This document shows positions 42,498 to 52,100 of a DNA stretch of 64,000 nucleotides, one piece after another. How positions within the stretch are numbered: position 1 is the first letter of the stretch; every line of letters starts with the position of its first letter. The DNA lies in contig SVST01000011.1 in NCBI GenBank assembly GCA_015064155.1, positions 1-64,000 of the forward strand, given 5' to 3'. The stretch comes from Oscillospiraceae bacterium. Its GTDB lineage: Bacteria; Bacillota; Clostridia; Oscillospirales; CAG-272. Under the pieces are notes generated by a model, which searched no databases, was not told the DNA's origin, and worked only from the letters and a program-made list of their open reading frames with translations. Position numbers and translations under genes: made by a program.

Positions 42498-43283
42498 ATG
42501 AAACTTATCATCAAAGACAATTACGATGCAATGAGCGCGTGGGCAGCTCAGCATATCGCCAACGCCATCAACAACCACAAAGAGGACCGTCCCTTTATTC
42601 TCGGTCTTCCCACCGGCTCTTCTCCTCTCGGTGTTTACAAGAAGCTCATCGAGATGAACAAGAAGGGCGAGGTTAGCTTCAAGAACGTCGTTACCTTTAA
42701 CATGGACGAGTACGTTGGTCTTCCCAAGGATCACGACCAGAGCTACTGGTACTTTATGCACGACAACTTCTTCAACCACATCGACATTCCCGCCGAGAAC
42801 ATCAACATTCTCAACGGTATGGCAGAGGATCTTGAGGCAGAGTGTGCGGCATACGAGGAAAAGATCGCTTCCTACGGCGGAATCGACCTCTTCATGGGCG
42901 GCAGCGGTGTTGACGGACACATCGCGTTCAACGAGCCCTTCACCTCGCTCAATTCCAGAACCGGCGTTCGCGCTCTTACCGAGGATACGCTGATCGTAAA
43001 CTCCCGTTTCTTCGACAACGACGTAAACAAGGTTCCGAAGACGGCTCTGTCGGTTGGTGTAGGCACCGTTTGCGATTCCAAGCAGGTTCTTCTTCTCATC
43101 AGCGGTCACAACAAGGCACGCGCTCTTCGTCACTGCGTAGAGGGCGGTGTTGACCACGCATGGACCATCAGCGCACTGCAGCTCCACAAGGACGGCATCA
43201 TCGCTTGCGACGAGGCGGCTTGCGGCGAGCTCAAGGTTGATACCTATAAGTATTTCAAGGAAATCTACAAGAACGAGCAATAA
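42498..43283 (+). CDS. nagB: Glucosamine-6-phosphate deaminase
   Basis: 261 aa, normal length. Converts glucosamine-6-phosphate to fructose-6-phosphate and ammonia in amino-sugar catabolism. Motifs: [13 protein letters not shown] (phosphate loop), [17 protein letters not shown], and the catalytic region [10 protein letters not shown] with Asp, His and Glu. The residue run before this is GSG rather than the common GIG. Codon use is strongly biased (few rare codons), suggesting high expression. No nagA or transporter is adjacent. Monocistronic, between a promoter and a bidirectional terminator. Confidence 0.95.
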   Translation: MKLIIKDNYDAMSAWAAQHIANAINNHKEDRPFILGLPTGSSPLGVYKKLIEMNKKGEVSFKNVVTFNMDEYVGLPKDHDQSYWYFMHDNFFNHIDIPAENINILNGMAEDLEAECAAYEEKIASYGGIDLFMGGSGVDGHIAFNEPFTSLNSRTGVRALTEDTLIVNSRFFDNDVNKVPKTALSVGVGTVCDSKQVLLLISGHNKARALRHCVEGGVDHAWTISALQLHKDGIIACDEAACGELKVDTYKYFKEIYKNEQ

Positions 43284-43357
43284 TCCGAATAGAAACGAAG
43301 TCAGCGTGTTATCCGTCAAGGGTGATGCGCTGATTCTCGTCGGTAGCCCCCCAACAA

Positions 43358-43402
43358 AAAGAGCAGACATACAGGTTTTTTCGCCTTGCGTGTCTGCTCT
43401 TT
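43358..43402. terminator. Bidirectional terminator after nagB
   Basis: AAAGAGCAGACA / TGTCTGCTCTTT, a 12-bp stem with a 21-nt loop, followed by CTTTGTTTTC (+) and TTTTTGTTGG (-). Lies between the stops at 43283 (+) and 43414 (-). Confidence 0.85.
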
Positions 43403-43413
43403 CTTTGTTTTCA

Positions 43414-45405
43414 TCATTTGAACAACAAGTAAATCGGCTCGCCCATGTCTGCCGGGAGATTGATTTTCGCAACATCGTCGGTCATTTCGCAGTCGGTTTT
43501 TTGCCACTTGCCGTCCGCCAAGAGATGGAATATTTTCTTGTCGCGCATATCCTCGGGCAGATACAGCGAAAGCGAATCAAGTGCGTCGTCACCGAGATTG
43601 ATTGCCGTCAAAAGATGGCTAAAGTCCTCGCCCGTTTTCGCGCGGTTGAGAATCAGATGCACGTTCGGTTCGCCTCTTACCACGGGTAGGTCTGCACCGC
43701 ACCATCTGATCAGCTCCTCATAGAGGCGCATTCTTCTGTAATTGAAAAGCGATTGGGAAAGATTTCCCTTGACCGTCATTCCCATTACAACCACTCTGCC
43801 GCCGAGGGCATTTTCAAATCTCGTCATTGCCGCCGTAATCAAGTTTCTGTCATAGGTATATGCCTCGCTGATCACCTCGGTCCGTTCGTCGGTGAGCGTC
43901 AGCTCCAGCAGCTTGCCGTTTCCTTTCGGCGCATACATATGCGCAATGGGCATATTTTTGCCGCGACTGAACACATCAAAGGGCGGCTTGATGACCTCTC
44001 TTGCGCCGAGGTCGTACCCCGTGTAGCCCTTTGCAATATTCTCCCCCACCGAAACACCGATGTATTTTCCAAAGCCGCGGGCACAAAGCTCTCGCGCCGC
44101 ACCTCCGTCCAGGAAAAGCCCCCCGGAAAGATAGTCCATGATCGCGTCTTCGGGCAGATATTTCGCAAGCCGTTCGTCAAGAAAGGCGACGTTCGCCCGC
44201 TTTGTCGTATAAGGAATGCCAAAAAGATCAAGGGCTCTGCAAAAATGCGGCTCGCTGTTCTTCATGCCGCCGTCAACGGTATTGTAAAAGGTATCGTACG
44301 GCAAAGAAACACCCACGCGGTCGCATCTCTCTGCCTTTTTTGCAAGAGCCGAGAAGCGCACTCTCTCCTTTTTGAACATTCTGCCGTAAGCCGTTTCCTC
44401 GTTCGGATCGTCAAGAAGCTGCTGTGTCTGGAAGGTGGCACCGTGAAAGCCAGACGAAAATCCGATTGCCATAAACACCTTCATCTGCTTTGCCGAGGCA
44501 AAAAAGCGCGTGTGGGGGAAGCTGTCCGCCTCAACCCAAAATTTGAAATTGTCGCCAATATGTTCTCTTGAATAGATGGAGTGATATGCCTTTTTCGGGA
44601 TGCCCTTGAGATCTCCGCCGCCGTAATACGCGCCGTAAAGTCTTGAAAAGGGGGTGTGTCGCTCACCCGCAAGCGCGCGTGCGATTGCCTCGGTGCTGTC
44701 CCCGTCAAGGTCTGCGCCTCCGGTTTGCATAACACCGATGGGAATTTCGGGGCTCTCCTTGTCCACCTCGCGTCTGACCGCCTCCGAAAGAGCGACCATC
44801 GTGTCTTTCATCAAAGCTCTGTACCGCACCTGAAGAGCAAGCGACTCGGCATCTCTCTTTTCGAATCCGTCCAAAAGCTCCCCACGGGTGTATTCTCTTC
44901 CCTCACGGCGGGCAAATTCGGCAAGATGACCGTCGCAAAAGCATCCAAGCGGTCCCGCAGCCGCGCTCACCGAATAATCGTCCTCGAAGATGATGCACGC
45001 GGGCTTCGTCTTTGCGGCAAAATATGCCACGTCCCGGGAAAACTGTTTTTTGAAGCCCTTGGAAAGGGGGCAGGACGCAAAGGGATGCGCCTCCCCATTA
45101 CTCTCCACAATTCTGTCAAATTGCTCGTTTCGCCCCGACTTGACCGTAAGGGTATTCCACCAGCCGAGAACGATTTCGGTATCGGCAAGTCCCCTTTTCA
45201 CCTCATTAAAAAGGTCTGCCATTCGGTCAAAATCCGTCCTCTCGGGGTAGCCCTTGCTGCGCCATCCGCCACCGGGGCAAGCAAGACAAAAGTGTGTAAA
45301 TCCGTAACGCTCATTTTGCTCCTTGATGCACTCGATCACACTGTCTGCGTTTGGCCAATCGAGGTCGAGCGCAACGGGAATGAAGATTTCCATTTCGTGT
45401 TTCAC
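43414..45405 (-). CDS. Putative glycoside hydrolase, TIM-barrel and GATase-like domains
   Basis: 663 aa from GTG 45405 (GGGGGGAA 7 nt upstream). No signal peptide, so it is cytoplasmic. The N-terminal part reads as a TIM barrel (IPVALDLDWPNADSVIECIKEQNERYGFTHFCLACPG, then CIIFEDDYSVSA and KAYHSIYSREHIGDNFKFWVEADSFPHTRF), with acidic residues in the strand ends, followed by a second alpha/beta domain (SLPYDTFYNTVDGG, LFLDGGAARELCARGFGKYIG), similar in arrangement to GH42-like enzymes. It matches no family I can name. Pairing with the FAD-oxidoreductase gene 12 nt upstream suggests work on one substrate. Confidence 0.6.
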   Translation of the reverse strand: MKHEMEIFIPVALDLDWPNADSVIECIKEQNERYGFTHFCLACPGGGWRSKGYPERTDFDRMADLFNEVKRGLADTEIVLGWWNTLTVKSGRNEQFDRIVESNGEAHPFASCPLSKGFKKQFSRDVAYFAAKTKPACIIFEDDYSVSAAAGPLGCFCDGHLAEFARREGREYTRGELLDGFEKRDAESLALQVRYRALMKDTMVALSEAVRREVDKESPEIPIGVMQTGGADLDGDSTEAIARALAGERHTPFSRLYGAYYGGGDLKGIPKKAYHSIYSREHIGDNFKFWVEADSFPHTRFFASAKQMKVFMAIGFSSGFHGATFQTQQLLDDPNEETAYGRMFKKERVRFSALAKKAERCDRVGVSLPYDTFYNTVDGGMKNSEPHFCRALDLFGIPYTTKRANVAFLDERLAKYLPEDAIMDYLSGGLFLDGGAARELCARGFGKYIGVSVGENIAKGYTGYDLGAREVIKPPFDVFSRGKNMPIAHMYAPKGNGKLLELTLTDERTEVISEAYTYDRNLITAAMTRFENALGGRVVVMGMTVKGNLSQSLFNYRRMRLYEELIRWCGADLPVVRGEPNVHLILNRAKTGEDFSHLLTAINLGDDALDSLSLYLPEDMRDKKIFHLLADGKWQKTDCEMTDDVAKINLPADMGEPIYLLFK

Positions 45406-45417
45406 CGTATTCCCCCC

Positions 45418-46644
45418 TTAAAGCGCGGCTCCCTTTTCGAGAAGCTTGGCTCTCACCGCCTGCACGTCAACGGTATGTACGTTGGTATCGGTCTTGTGCG
45501 CAAGAGCCACGGCAACCCCCGCCGCCTCACCAAGACACGCGCAGATGGGCATGATTCTCACCGACGAATGCGCCTCGTGATCGGCAGAAAGGCATCTGCC
45601 GGCAACCAGCATATTGTCGTACTCCTTGGGGAGCAGCGAACGGTAGGGGATTCTGTAGTACTCCCCGGTCTTGAACCGATAGATGTAGGTTCCCGTGCCC
45701 GTGGGATTGTGGATGTCTATATCGTATTTTCCAATGGCAATCGTGTCCTCAAAATCGGTACACGCCTTCAGCTCGTCGGCGGTAAGGATATGAACCCCTT
45801 TGAGCTTGCGGCTCTCTCTTACCCCGATGTGATTTGCAATGCTCACAAGCGATGCGTGCTCAAACGCCGTGGAGTTTGCTTTCATAAAATCCACCATCTC
45901 CATCACCTGACGTCTGGCAAGCATCTCGGCACGGCTCACGTCAAAGGGATCCGTGGGGTCGTGCTTGATTACTCTCGTGGTGTTGAAATGCAGGATTCCC
46001 TCGTCCATTCCCGGGAAGATGAGCAGATTCTCTCTGGGATTTGTGATCTTCCCTTCCTCGCGAAGCTTCTTATATTTTTCATCAAGCACGGGCTCTTCCT
46101 CAAGGTATTTTTTAACGTCCACACCACTCATTCGGAAGCAGGTGGTCATAGGCTGACAGAAGCCGTCGCTCTCTCTGCCGAGCTGATAATCACAGCCCGC
46201 CATGGCAATCAGCTCGCCGTCACCCGACGCGTCAATAAAGAAATCCGCAAAAAATTCCATCACGCCCGCCTTGGTTGCCACCTTCAACGACTTGATCGCT
46301 CTTTCCTCGGTCACGGCTTCAAAGGCAGTCACGTGGAACAGCACCGTGACCCCCGCTTCGGTGACCATATCGTCAAAGACCAGCTTGTAGGTTTCCCAGT
46401 TTGCGTCGTTGTATTTTTCCTTGCGCTCGCGCATTTCGGTGAAGATGCCATCGGAGGTCAGTCTTGCGTTTTCTCCGCGCACGCGGTAGCTCATAAAGGG
46501 AAAGACCAGACTGTTGGACATGGCTCCGCCAAGGGACCCGAATTTTTCAAGCAAAAGAACCGACAGTCCCTCTCTTGCCGCGCTGACCGCCGCCGCGACA
46601 CCCGAAATGCCGCCGCCCACTACGATAAGATCATATTTTTTCAT
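45418..46644 (-). CDS. FAD-dependent oxidoreductase
   Basis: 408 aa from ATG 46644 (MKKYDLIVVGGGISGVAAAVSAAREGLSVLLLEK); GGAGG lies 7 nt before this ATG, while the earlier ATG abuts it. The N-terminal dinucleotide-binding GGGISG...E motif is classic; FFIDASGDGELIAMAGC and the C-terminal MLVAGRCLSADHEAHSSVRIMPICACLGEAAGVAVALA match the FAD_oxidored (PF12831-like) group, often beside glycosidases in gut bacteria. Substrate unknown. First gene of a two-gene unit with the putative glycosidase. It converges on nothing but is divergent from the spoVT fragment. Confidence 0.85.
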   Translation of the reverse strand: MKKYDLIVVGGGISGVAAAVSAAREGLSVLLLEKFGSLGGAMSNSLVFPFMSYRVRGENARLTSDGIFTEMRERKEKYNDANWETYKLVFDDMVTEAGVTVLFHVTAFEAVTEERAIKSLKVATKAGVMEFFADFFIDASGDGELIAMAGCDYQLGRESDGFCQPMTTCFRMSGVDVKKYLEEEPVLDEKYKKLREEGKITNPRENLLIFPGMDEGILHFNTTRVIKHDPTDPFDVSRAEMLARRQVMEMVDFMKANSTAFEHASLVSIANHIGVRESRKLKGVHILTADELKACTDFEDTIAIGKYDIDIHNPTGTGTYIYRFKTGEYYRIPYRSLLPKEYDNMLVAGRCLSADHEAHSSVRIMPICACLGEAAGVAVALAHKTDTNVHTVDVQAVRAKLLEKGAAL

Positions 46645-46723
46645 TTTCATCCTCCGTTGCACATTTTATATGTTACCACATTTTATCACAAAGAAAACCA
46701 TAAATCAAGTATAATTGCCCTTA

Positions 46724-46872
46724 TTTTGCAGATACTAACAGCACAAATCTGTAAAACAAGGAGATTTTTATATATGAAAGCAACCGGAATCGTGCGAAGA
46801 ATCGACGACCTCGGACGTGTCGTCATCCCCAAAGAAATCAGAAGAACCATGCGTATCCGCGAGGGCGACCCG
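46724..46872 (+). repeat. 149-bp direct repeat, left copy (spoVT 5' end)
   Basis: From TTTTGCAGATACTAACAG through GAGGGCGACCCG this matches 48394-48542 with one substitution that I can see (ATCCCC versus ATTCCC). It covers the leader and the first 33 codons of spoVT. The sequences diverge straight after the CCCG. Confidence 0.9.
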
Positions 46873-46950
46873 CTTCTTACATCATTGACACCGTGCGACA
46901 GATTTTGCGTGGCGATACATAGTATAGCGAAAAGAATAACAGCGGAGTGA
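46774..46950 (+). pseudogene. Truncated spoVT (first 33 codons, then foreign tail)
   Basis: The ATG at 46774 with its AAGGAG is identical to spoVT, encoding MKATGIVRRIDDLGRVVIPKE and RRTMRIREGDP; it then runs into unrelated sequence (LLTSLTPCDRFCVAIHSIAKRITAE) and stops at 46950. The complete AbrB-type swapped-hairpin DNA-binding region is nearly present (about 45 residues are needed), so the product could in principle bind DNA, but the GAF domain is absent. A stem-loop follows at once. Confidence 0.8.
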
Positions 46951-46964
46951 AAGCTCCGCTGTTA
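46937..46964 (+). terminator. Stem-loop after the spoVT fragment
   Basis: TAACAGCGGAG / CTCCGCTGTTA, an 11-bp stem overlapping the stop codon of the fragment, followed by CCTTGTTG; a terminator-like structure without a strong T-run. Confidence 0.55.
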
Positions 46965-47044
46965 CCTTGTTGAAATAAGCAATGCTTTTTCAGAATTTTG
47001 AAAATTGTTTTTAATAAAATTTGTTTAAATAACATGCAAAAGGG

Positions 47045-47072
47045 TTGACTTTAAAGAAAAAAATGATATAAT
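47045..47072 (+). promoter_or_regulatory. Promoter of the fic gene
   Basis: TTGACT (47045-47050), 16-bp spacer, TATAAT (47067-47072), about 115 nt before the ATG. Confidence 0.7.
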
Positions 47073-47188
47073 TATTTTAGTTAGAATTCCAATTAGCGAT
47101 TTAACTTAATTTTTTTTGCTTTCTTTAGTGTTTCATTTAACCTAAAAGCATATTTTTTCAATCAAACACATAGAATAGGAGTGCTTAT

Positions 47189-48364
47189 ATGATGAGATTA
47201 GAATCTACAAGAGCTGGTGTAATCATGAATACTACAAGGGGATATTCGGCGTTTGTTCCTTCAAAACTCCCTCCCAACCCACCTATCATTATTGACTCAG
47301 AAATGCAAAAATTGCTTTCATTGGCTGATCGAAAGTTAGGAAGATTAGATGGAATAACTCAAATTTTACCCAATCCCGAACTGTTTGTTGCAATGTATGT
47401 GAAAAAGGAGGCCGTTTTAAGTGCCCAGATAGAAGGTACACAAGCCTCACTCGTGGATGTATTAAATGCTCCGTCAAACGAGTCTGACGATCATTCGTAT
47501 AACGAGGTGATTGAGGTAATAAATTATGTTAATGCTATCAACTGGGGATTGCAGCATCTTAGCGAATTGCCGCTTAGTCTAAGATTGATACGAAACATAC
47601 ACAAAGTCCTTTTAGATGGTGTTCGTGGCTCTGACAAAAGTCCTGGAGAATTTAGAAAAACACAAAACTGGATCGGGCCTCAAGGTTGTACTTTGGAAAT
47701 GGCAACTTTTGTTCCACCAACTGTTGAAGAAATGGAAAAAGCCATGTACGATCTTGAAAACTATATGTACGAGGACGATGATATTCCAGCTTTAATAAAA
47801 ATCGCTTTGATACATGCACAGTTTGAATCAATCCACCCGTTTTTGGATGGCAATGGTCGTATAGGGCGGTTGTTAATTACTTTTTGGCTATGTCAACAAG
47901 AAATATTGACACAACCTTTATTGTATCTCAGTTATTATTTTAAACAAAACAGGCTTGAATATTATGATCGTTTAATGGCGGTGAGAACGAAAGGTGATTG
48001 GGAAAATTGGATAAAATTTTTCTTGAGGGGAGTGGCCACTGTATCAGATGAGGCTACTGAATCCGCAAAAAAGATTATCAGTTTACAAAACAAATATTCA
48101 GAAATTCTTTTGCAAAACGATAAGAGCAATAGCAATTGCACAATGTTGCTAAATATGTTATTTGAAAGACCTATAATAACAAAAAAAGAGGTGGCCGAAA
48201 TGCTTTCAGTGTCATTGCCAACCGCCAACGCTATAGTAGACATGTTTTGTAGTCTTGGAATTCTTTATGATAAAACGCCGGATAAAAAGAGGTATAAGTC
48301 ATTTGTCTTTGGAGAGTATTTAGCAATTTTGCAAAAAGGAACCGAGATTAAAAACTATCAATAA
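47189..48364 (+). CDS. Fic-domain protein (AMPylase) with N-terminal inhibitory helix
   Basis: 391 aa; GGAG 7 nt before the ATG at 47189. The Fic core (residues about 115-285) contains the active-site loop HPFLDGNGRIGRLL, matching HPFx(D/E)GNGRxxR, so it is expected to transfer AMP to a target hydroxyl. An N-terminal inhibitory motif (S/T)xxxE(G/N) is present as SAQIEG, typical of class II Fic proteins that regulate themselves. A Fic_N region precedes it, and the C-terminus is a winged helix (ITKKEVAEMLSVSLPTANAIVDMFCSLGIL). AT-rich composition differs from neighbours. Target unknown. Confidence 0.93.
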   Translation: MMRLESTRAGVIMNTTRGYSAFVPSKLPPNPPIIIDSEMQKLLSLADRKLGRLDGITQILPNPELFVAMYVKKEAVLSAQIEGTQASLVDVLNAPSNESDDHSYNEVIEVINYVNAINWGLQHLSELPLSLRLIRNIHKVLLDGVRGSDKSPGEFRKTQNWIGPQGCTLEMATFVPPTVEEMEKAMYDLENYMYEDDDIPALIKIALIHAQFESIHPFLDGNGRIGRLLITFWLCQQEILTQPLLYLSYYFKQNRLEYYDRLMAVRTKGDWENWIKFFLRGVATVSDEATESAKKIISLQNKYSEILLQNDKSNSNCTMLLNMLFERPIITKKEVAEMLSVSLPTANAIVDMFCSLGILYDKTPDKKRYKSFVFGEYLAILQKGTEIKNYQ

Positions 48365-48386
48365 AACGAATACAATCAGTATAAAT

Positions 48387-48433
48387 CTCCTTGTTTTGCA
48401 GATACTAACAGCACAAATCTGTAAAACAAGGAG
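48387..48433 (+). promoter_or_regulatory. Leader hairpin containing the spoVT ribosome binding site
   Basis: CTCCTTGTTTTGCAGAT (48387-48403) and ATCTGTAAAACAAGGAG (48417-48433) form a 17-bp stem with one G-T pair and a 13-nt loop. The 3' arm ends in AAGGAG, so the ribosome binding site would be paired, and the next bases are ATTTTTATAT, as in a terminator. The left copy has changes in the 5' arm (GCCCTTATTTTGC) that weaken the stem. Confidence 0.6.
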
Positions 48434-48542
48434 ATTTTTATATATGAAAGCAACCGGAATCGTGCGAAGAATCGACGACCTCGGACGTGTCGTCATTCCC
48501 AAAGAAATCAGAAGAACCATGCGTATCCGCGAGGGCGACCCG
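48394..48542 (+). repeat. 149-bp direct repeat, right copy (intact spoVT 5' end)
   Basis: Matches 46724-46872 as described there; the distance between copies is 1670 bp. Confidence 0.9.
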
Positions 48543-49001
48543 TTGGAAATTTATACCGACCGCGAGGGCGAGGTCATTTTTAAGAAGTATTCCCCCATTG
48601 GCGAGCTTGCCTCATTTGCCGCACAGTATGCCGAAACACTCTATAAAACCTGTTCGCTTTCGGTGGTCATCACCGACCGCGATGCCGTCATTGCCTGCGC
48701 GGGCATTTCCAAAAAGGAATACACCGATAAATCACTCTCAAGTGAATTGGAAGCGGTGATCGAATCGCGTTCCTTGTACGTCCTTCGCGAAGGCGGCACC
48801 CCCATCGACGTGCTTGCCGAGCATTCCAACCACACCGTCCGTTGCGCGATGCCCATTATCAGCGAGGGCGATATCATCGGCTGTGTCGCATCGGTGGGGG
48901 AGCGCGGCAACGACGAGGGACGTAACAGCCCCACGGGCGAGGTCGAGCAAAAGCTGATTATCACCGCGGCAGGCTTCCTCGGAAGACAACTTGAGGGGTA
49001 A
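48444..49001 (+). CDS. spoVT: Stage V sporulation protein T-type regulator
   Basis: 185 aa from ATG 48444. N-terminal AbrB-type swapped-hairpin DNA-binding region MKATGIVRRIDDLGRVVIPKEIRRTMRIREGDPLEIY, followed by YSPIGELASFAAQYAETLY and a GAF-like domain with VITDRDAVIACAGISKKEY and HNHTVRCAMPIISEGDIIGCVA. In B. subtilis SpoVT regulates forespore genes. Matching SpoVT over its full length rather than AbrB alone, it supports sporulation ancestry. The 5' end is duplicated upstream of fic. Confidence 0.93.
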   Translation: MKATGIVRRIDDLGRVVIPKEIRRTMRIREGDPLEIYTDREGEVIFKKYSPIGELASFAAQYAETLYKTCSLSVVITDRDAVIACAGISKKEYTDKSLSSELEAVIESRSLYVLREGGTPIDVLAEHSNHTVRCAMPIISEGDIIGCVASVGERGNDEGRNSPTGEVEQKLIITAAGFLGRQLEG

Positions 49002-49038
49002 AGAATGACCGCCGTCAGGCGAGTGTCCAGAACGCGAA

Positions 49039-49077
49039 ACAGAACGGGAACCGTCCGTCAGGAGATTCCCGTTCTGT
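49039..49077. terminator. Bidirectional terminator
   Basis: ACAGAACGGGAA / TTCCCGTTCTGT, a 12-bp stem, followed by TGTTCTGTTTG; between the stops of spoVT (+) and the secreted protein gene (-). Confidence 0.8.
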
Positions 49078-49110
49078 TGTTCTGTTTGAGCAAATTTTAC
49101 GCTCGCGCGA

Positions 49111-52100
49111 TCATCGGAAGCTGAATTCGCAATAGATCGCGGGGTGGTCGGAGGGCATATACATCTGTAGCTTGCCACTCGTCCAGTTGTTATAGAACAT
49201 ATTGAAATCGTTGCAGAAGCGGTAGTAGCTTACGTCCAGCTTCTCGGGGGTATTGGTAAAGATCCAGTCGATGACGTGGAACTTCGCGTTGTCGCTCCAA
49301 TAGGTTTCGGTGGAGAGATAGTCGAAGGAGTGCAACGGCATGGTTTCATTGGTCATCATGTGCTGAATTGCGGCGGAATCAAGTCTGGAGTTCATGTCGC
49401 CCGTAACCAGCATGGGAGTATCCTTGCCAACGCGCTTGATCAATTCATCCACCAGGATGGTAGCCTGCTCGACCTGTCCGTTTACGTGGTCCAGGTGAAC
49501 GTTTACCACCACGAATTCCTTCCCCGTATTCACGTCGGTCAGGGTAAGGTAGGTTGCACAGCGAGGCATGCTGGATTTGCTAAGCTTGGAGCCGATCACG
49601 TCGGGAGTATCGGAGAACATAAAGGTTCCCGATTTTTCTTCGTTGACGGTGAAGCGATCCTTGGCGTAGAAAATAACCGAGTAAGATGCCTTGCCCTGGT
49701 TTGCATTGGGTCCATCGGGAGTCCAACGAGGCATGCCCCAGTAGATTCCGTAGTAATCGTTACCCGTGAACGCTTTGTTGTTCACGTCACTTTCCATCAC
49801 GTCGTCGTCGGAGGTGCTTGCCTTGAACTCCGTGGTGGGACGAACCGCATAGTTGTTGCAGAAATCATCCAAAAATCCTGCCCAAGGCTCTTGTGCGGTA
49901 AAGATATCGGGGAGATATTCCACCAAAAGATCCCACTCGCCCGCCTTGATGTCCCCCTTATCGGTGGCACCCATATTGAAGGACATGATGCTGACCTCGG
50001 TTTTGGCAGGTGCCGCGATGGGCGCGCTGACGTAGAGCGCGTTGTTGCTTGCAACAACCTTTTCTTCCAAAAGATCGATAAAATGCTGCACGGCTTCCCC
50101 GAGCCGGGCGGTGGTGTCACCGCTGATGACGATCGAAACCGCATCCGACAGAGGGGAGATATTGCGTCCCGCCGGAACTTCTCCGGCTGCGGCAACCGTA
50201 CCTACGTTGATCGTGTACGTGCGGTTGTGCGGACGTTTTTCCACCATCACGGGAAGTGAGATACCGGTCAGCTCGGCAATACGCTGCGAAAGATGCGTTG
50301 CCAGTGTTTTTTCTGCCATGGTGTTGGTGGACTTGTAAACGATTGCAAAGTTTTCCAGCAGCACACCGTTGAGCGACATGGTTTCGTTGGTCACCTTGCC
50401 GTCAACCACAGCCAACAGCTTGGTGCTGCCCGTATAGGTCTTCGTGCCGTCCTTGCCGATGGCAACGGGAGTTACCTGAACCGTTGCGCGTCCGATCGCG
50501 TCCACGTCGGACACCACTGCGGTGTACAGATACTTCGCAGCCACGTTCTCCGCTTTTACGGTTCTCTTCTCACTGCCCACGGTTTCCTCGACCGTCGTTA
50601 CCGTTTCGGTTGCCTGATAGAACTTAGTAGCCGTAGTGCCGTCGGCATTGGTCACCGTGACATCAAAGCCAAAGGATTGGTATGCGTCCTTTGCGTACAC
50701 GCCTGCGGCAAGACGGATCGAAAGCTTTCCGTCCTTCACCTGACCAAGCTGAATACCGCGCAATACGGGATTGGCAAGAACCACGTACGCGCTTCTGTCG
50801 GAGGCGTCCGCCTCGATTACCTCGGTACCAAGGCGCTCGCTCAGCGCGGTCAACAAAGACTCTGCGGTATCTGCCTTTTGAACACCCGTGGGAACGGTGG
50901 TCAGGGTACCGAAATAGGTGACGTTCGAATATTCGGGGGCAACTACGTCTACGGTTTTCCCTGCATAGGGACCGATATCAATGCTGTAAGAGCCGGAATA
51001 CGTGCCTGCAATGGCTCCGGTCTTGTCGGACGCACCGAATACGGCACCTGCCGCATAGCCGCCGTCAATGACGGTTTCGCGAACGGCTGCGTCGTTGATG
51101 CTTGCACCTCCCGACAAAAGTCCTGCAAAGTTTCCTGCATAGCCGCCGGAAACAATCATACCGAGATTGACGCAATCGATCAGCTCAGCCGCATATACCG
51201 TGGGAGTTACCATACCGACGATACCGCCCGCATACGAGGTTCCCTTTACGGTACCGAAGTTTTCACAGCTTCCAAGAGTCAGAACGCTTCTGCCGTCGTA
51301 ATCGTGGTCGTGGTTCCGTCCCATGATACCGCCTGCCACGTTGGCGGCGGTGATTTTGCCGTAGTTGGCGCAACGGTAGACCACGTGCAATCGGAAATTC
51401 GAAATGGTTGCGCGGTTTGAAATGCGTGCAAAGATACCGCCCGCGATTCCGTCGTAGCCGGAGTCCGTGGAGGTGATGTTTCCGTAGTTGATGCAGTCAG
51501 CCGCATAGGTGGAAACACAGCCCATTCCCATGTTTGCAACGAAGCCCGCCGCATACAAGGTCGCGGTTACGTTGGCAAGGTTCCGGCAGTTGTAGAATTC
51601 CAGCGCGCCTGCGGTATTCTGTCCGACAAAGCCTGCGGCACCGCCGGGAGAAACGATAGTACCCATCGTGGTACAATCGTCCATTTCCACACGTCCGTTT
51701 GCCGAAATCTCTCCGAACCAGCCGCCGTGCAAGCTGCCGCCGGTCACGTTGGTCATGTCAACGTCCAGCACACAGCCGCGGAAATGCGCCACGGTGCCCA
51801 GCGTTGCAAAGATCGCACCGCTGTTGCCGGTTACGTAATTCTTTTTGACGTAGAAATTGACGTTCTCGAAAATCAATTCGTTCGCAAGATCGGTAGCATA
51901 CCGAAACAGACCGTCCACCCCGAAGATCTCGATGGGGGCATCCTTGGTACCGAAATTGATATTGCGGACGTTCACAGTCCCCTTGAGGACCTCCGTGCCT
52001 GCCTTAAAATTGAACAAGGCAGCCCCTCTGCGGGTCGGATAGGTCAGGGTGTAGCCATTGCCGTCGATGATGATCCCGGAAGCGATATCAATCGGCTTTC

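Larger units (their letters stand above)
46873..48393 (+). mobile_element. Fic-containing segment between spoVT 5' repeats
   Basis: About 1.52 kb between the two repeat copies, markedly richer in A and T than the flanks. It holds a stem-loop at 46937, a promoter at 47045 and one gene (Fic). No recombinase or transposase is intact; a short alternative frame just after the left repeat reads YIIDTVRQILRGDT and then stops, which might be a remnant. The class of element is unknown. Confidence 0.4.

Noticed and set aside
44656-46950. Plus-strand 764-aa ORF ending in the spoVT fragment
   Set aside because: It is antisense to the glycosidase-like and FAD genes and only reaches the truncated spoVT frame by chance; the real start is the ATG at 46774.
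46873-48393. Insertion sequence
   Set aside because: No transposase and no inverted terminal repeats; the flanking repeats are 149 bp and coincide with a gene start, unlike IS target duplications.
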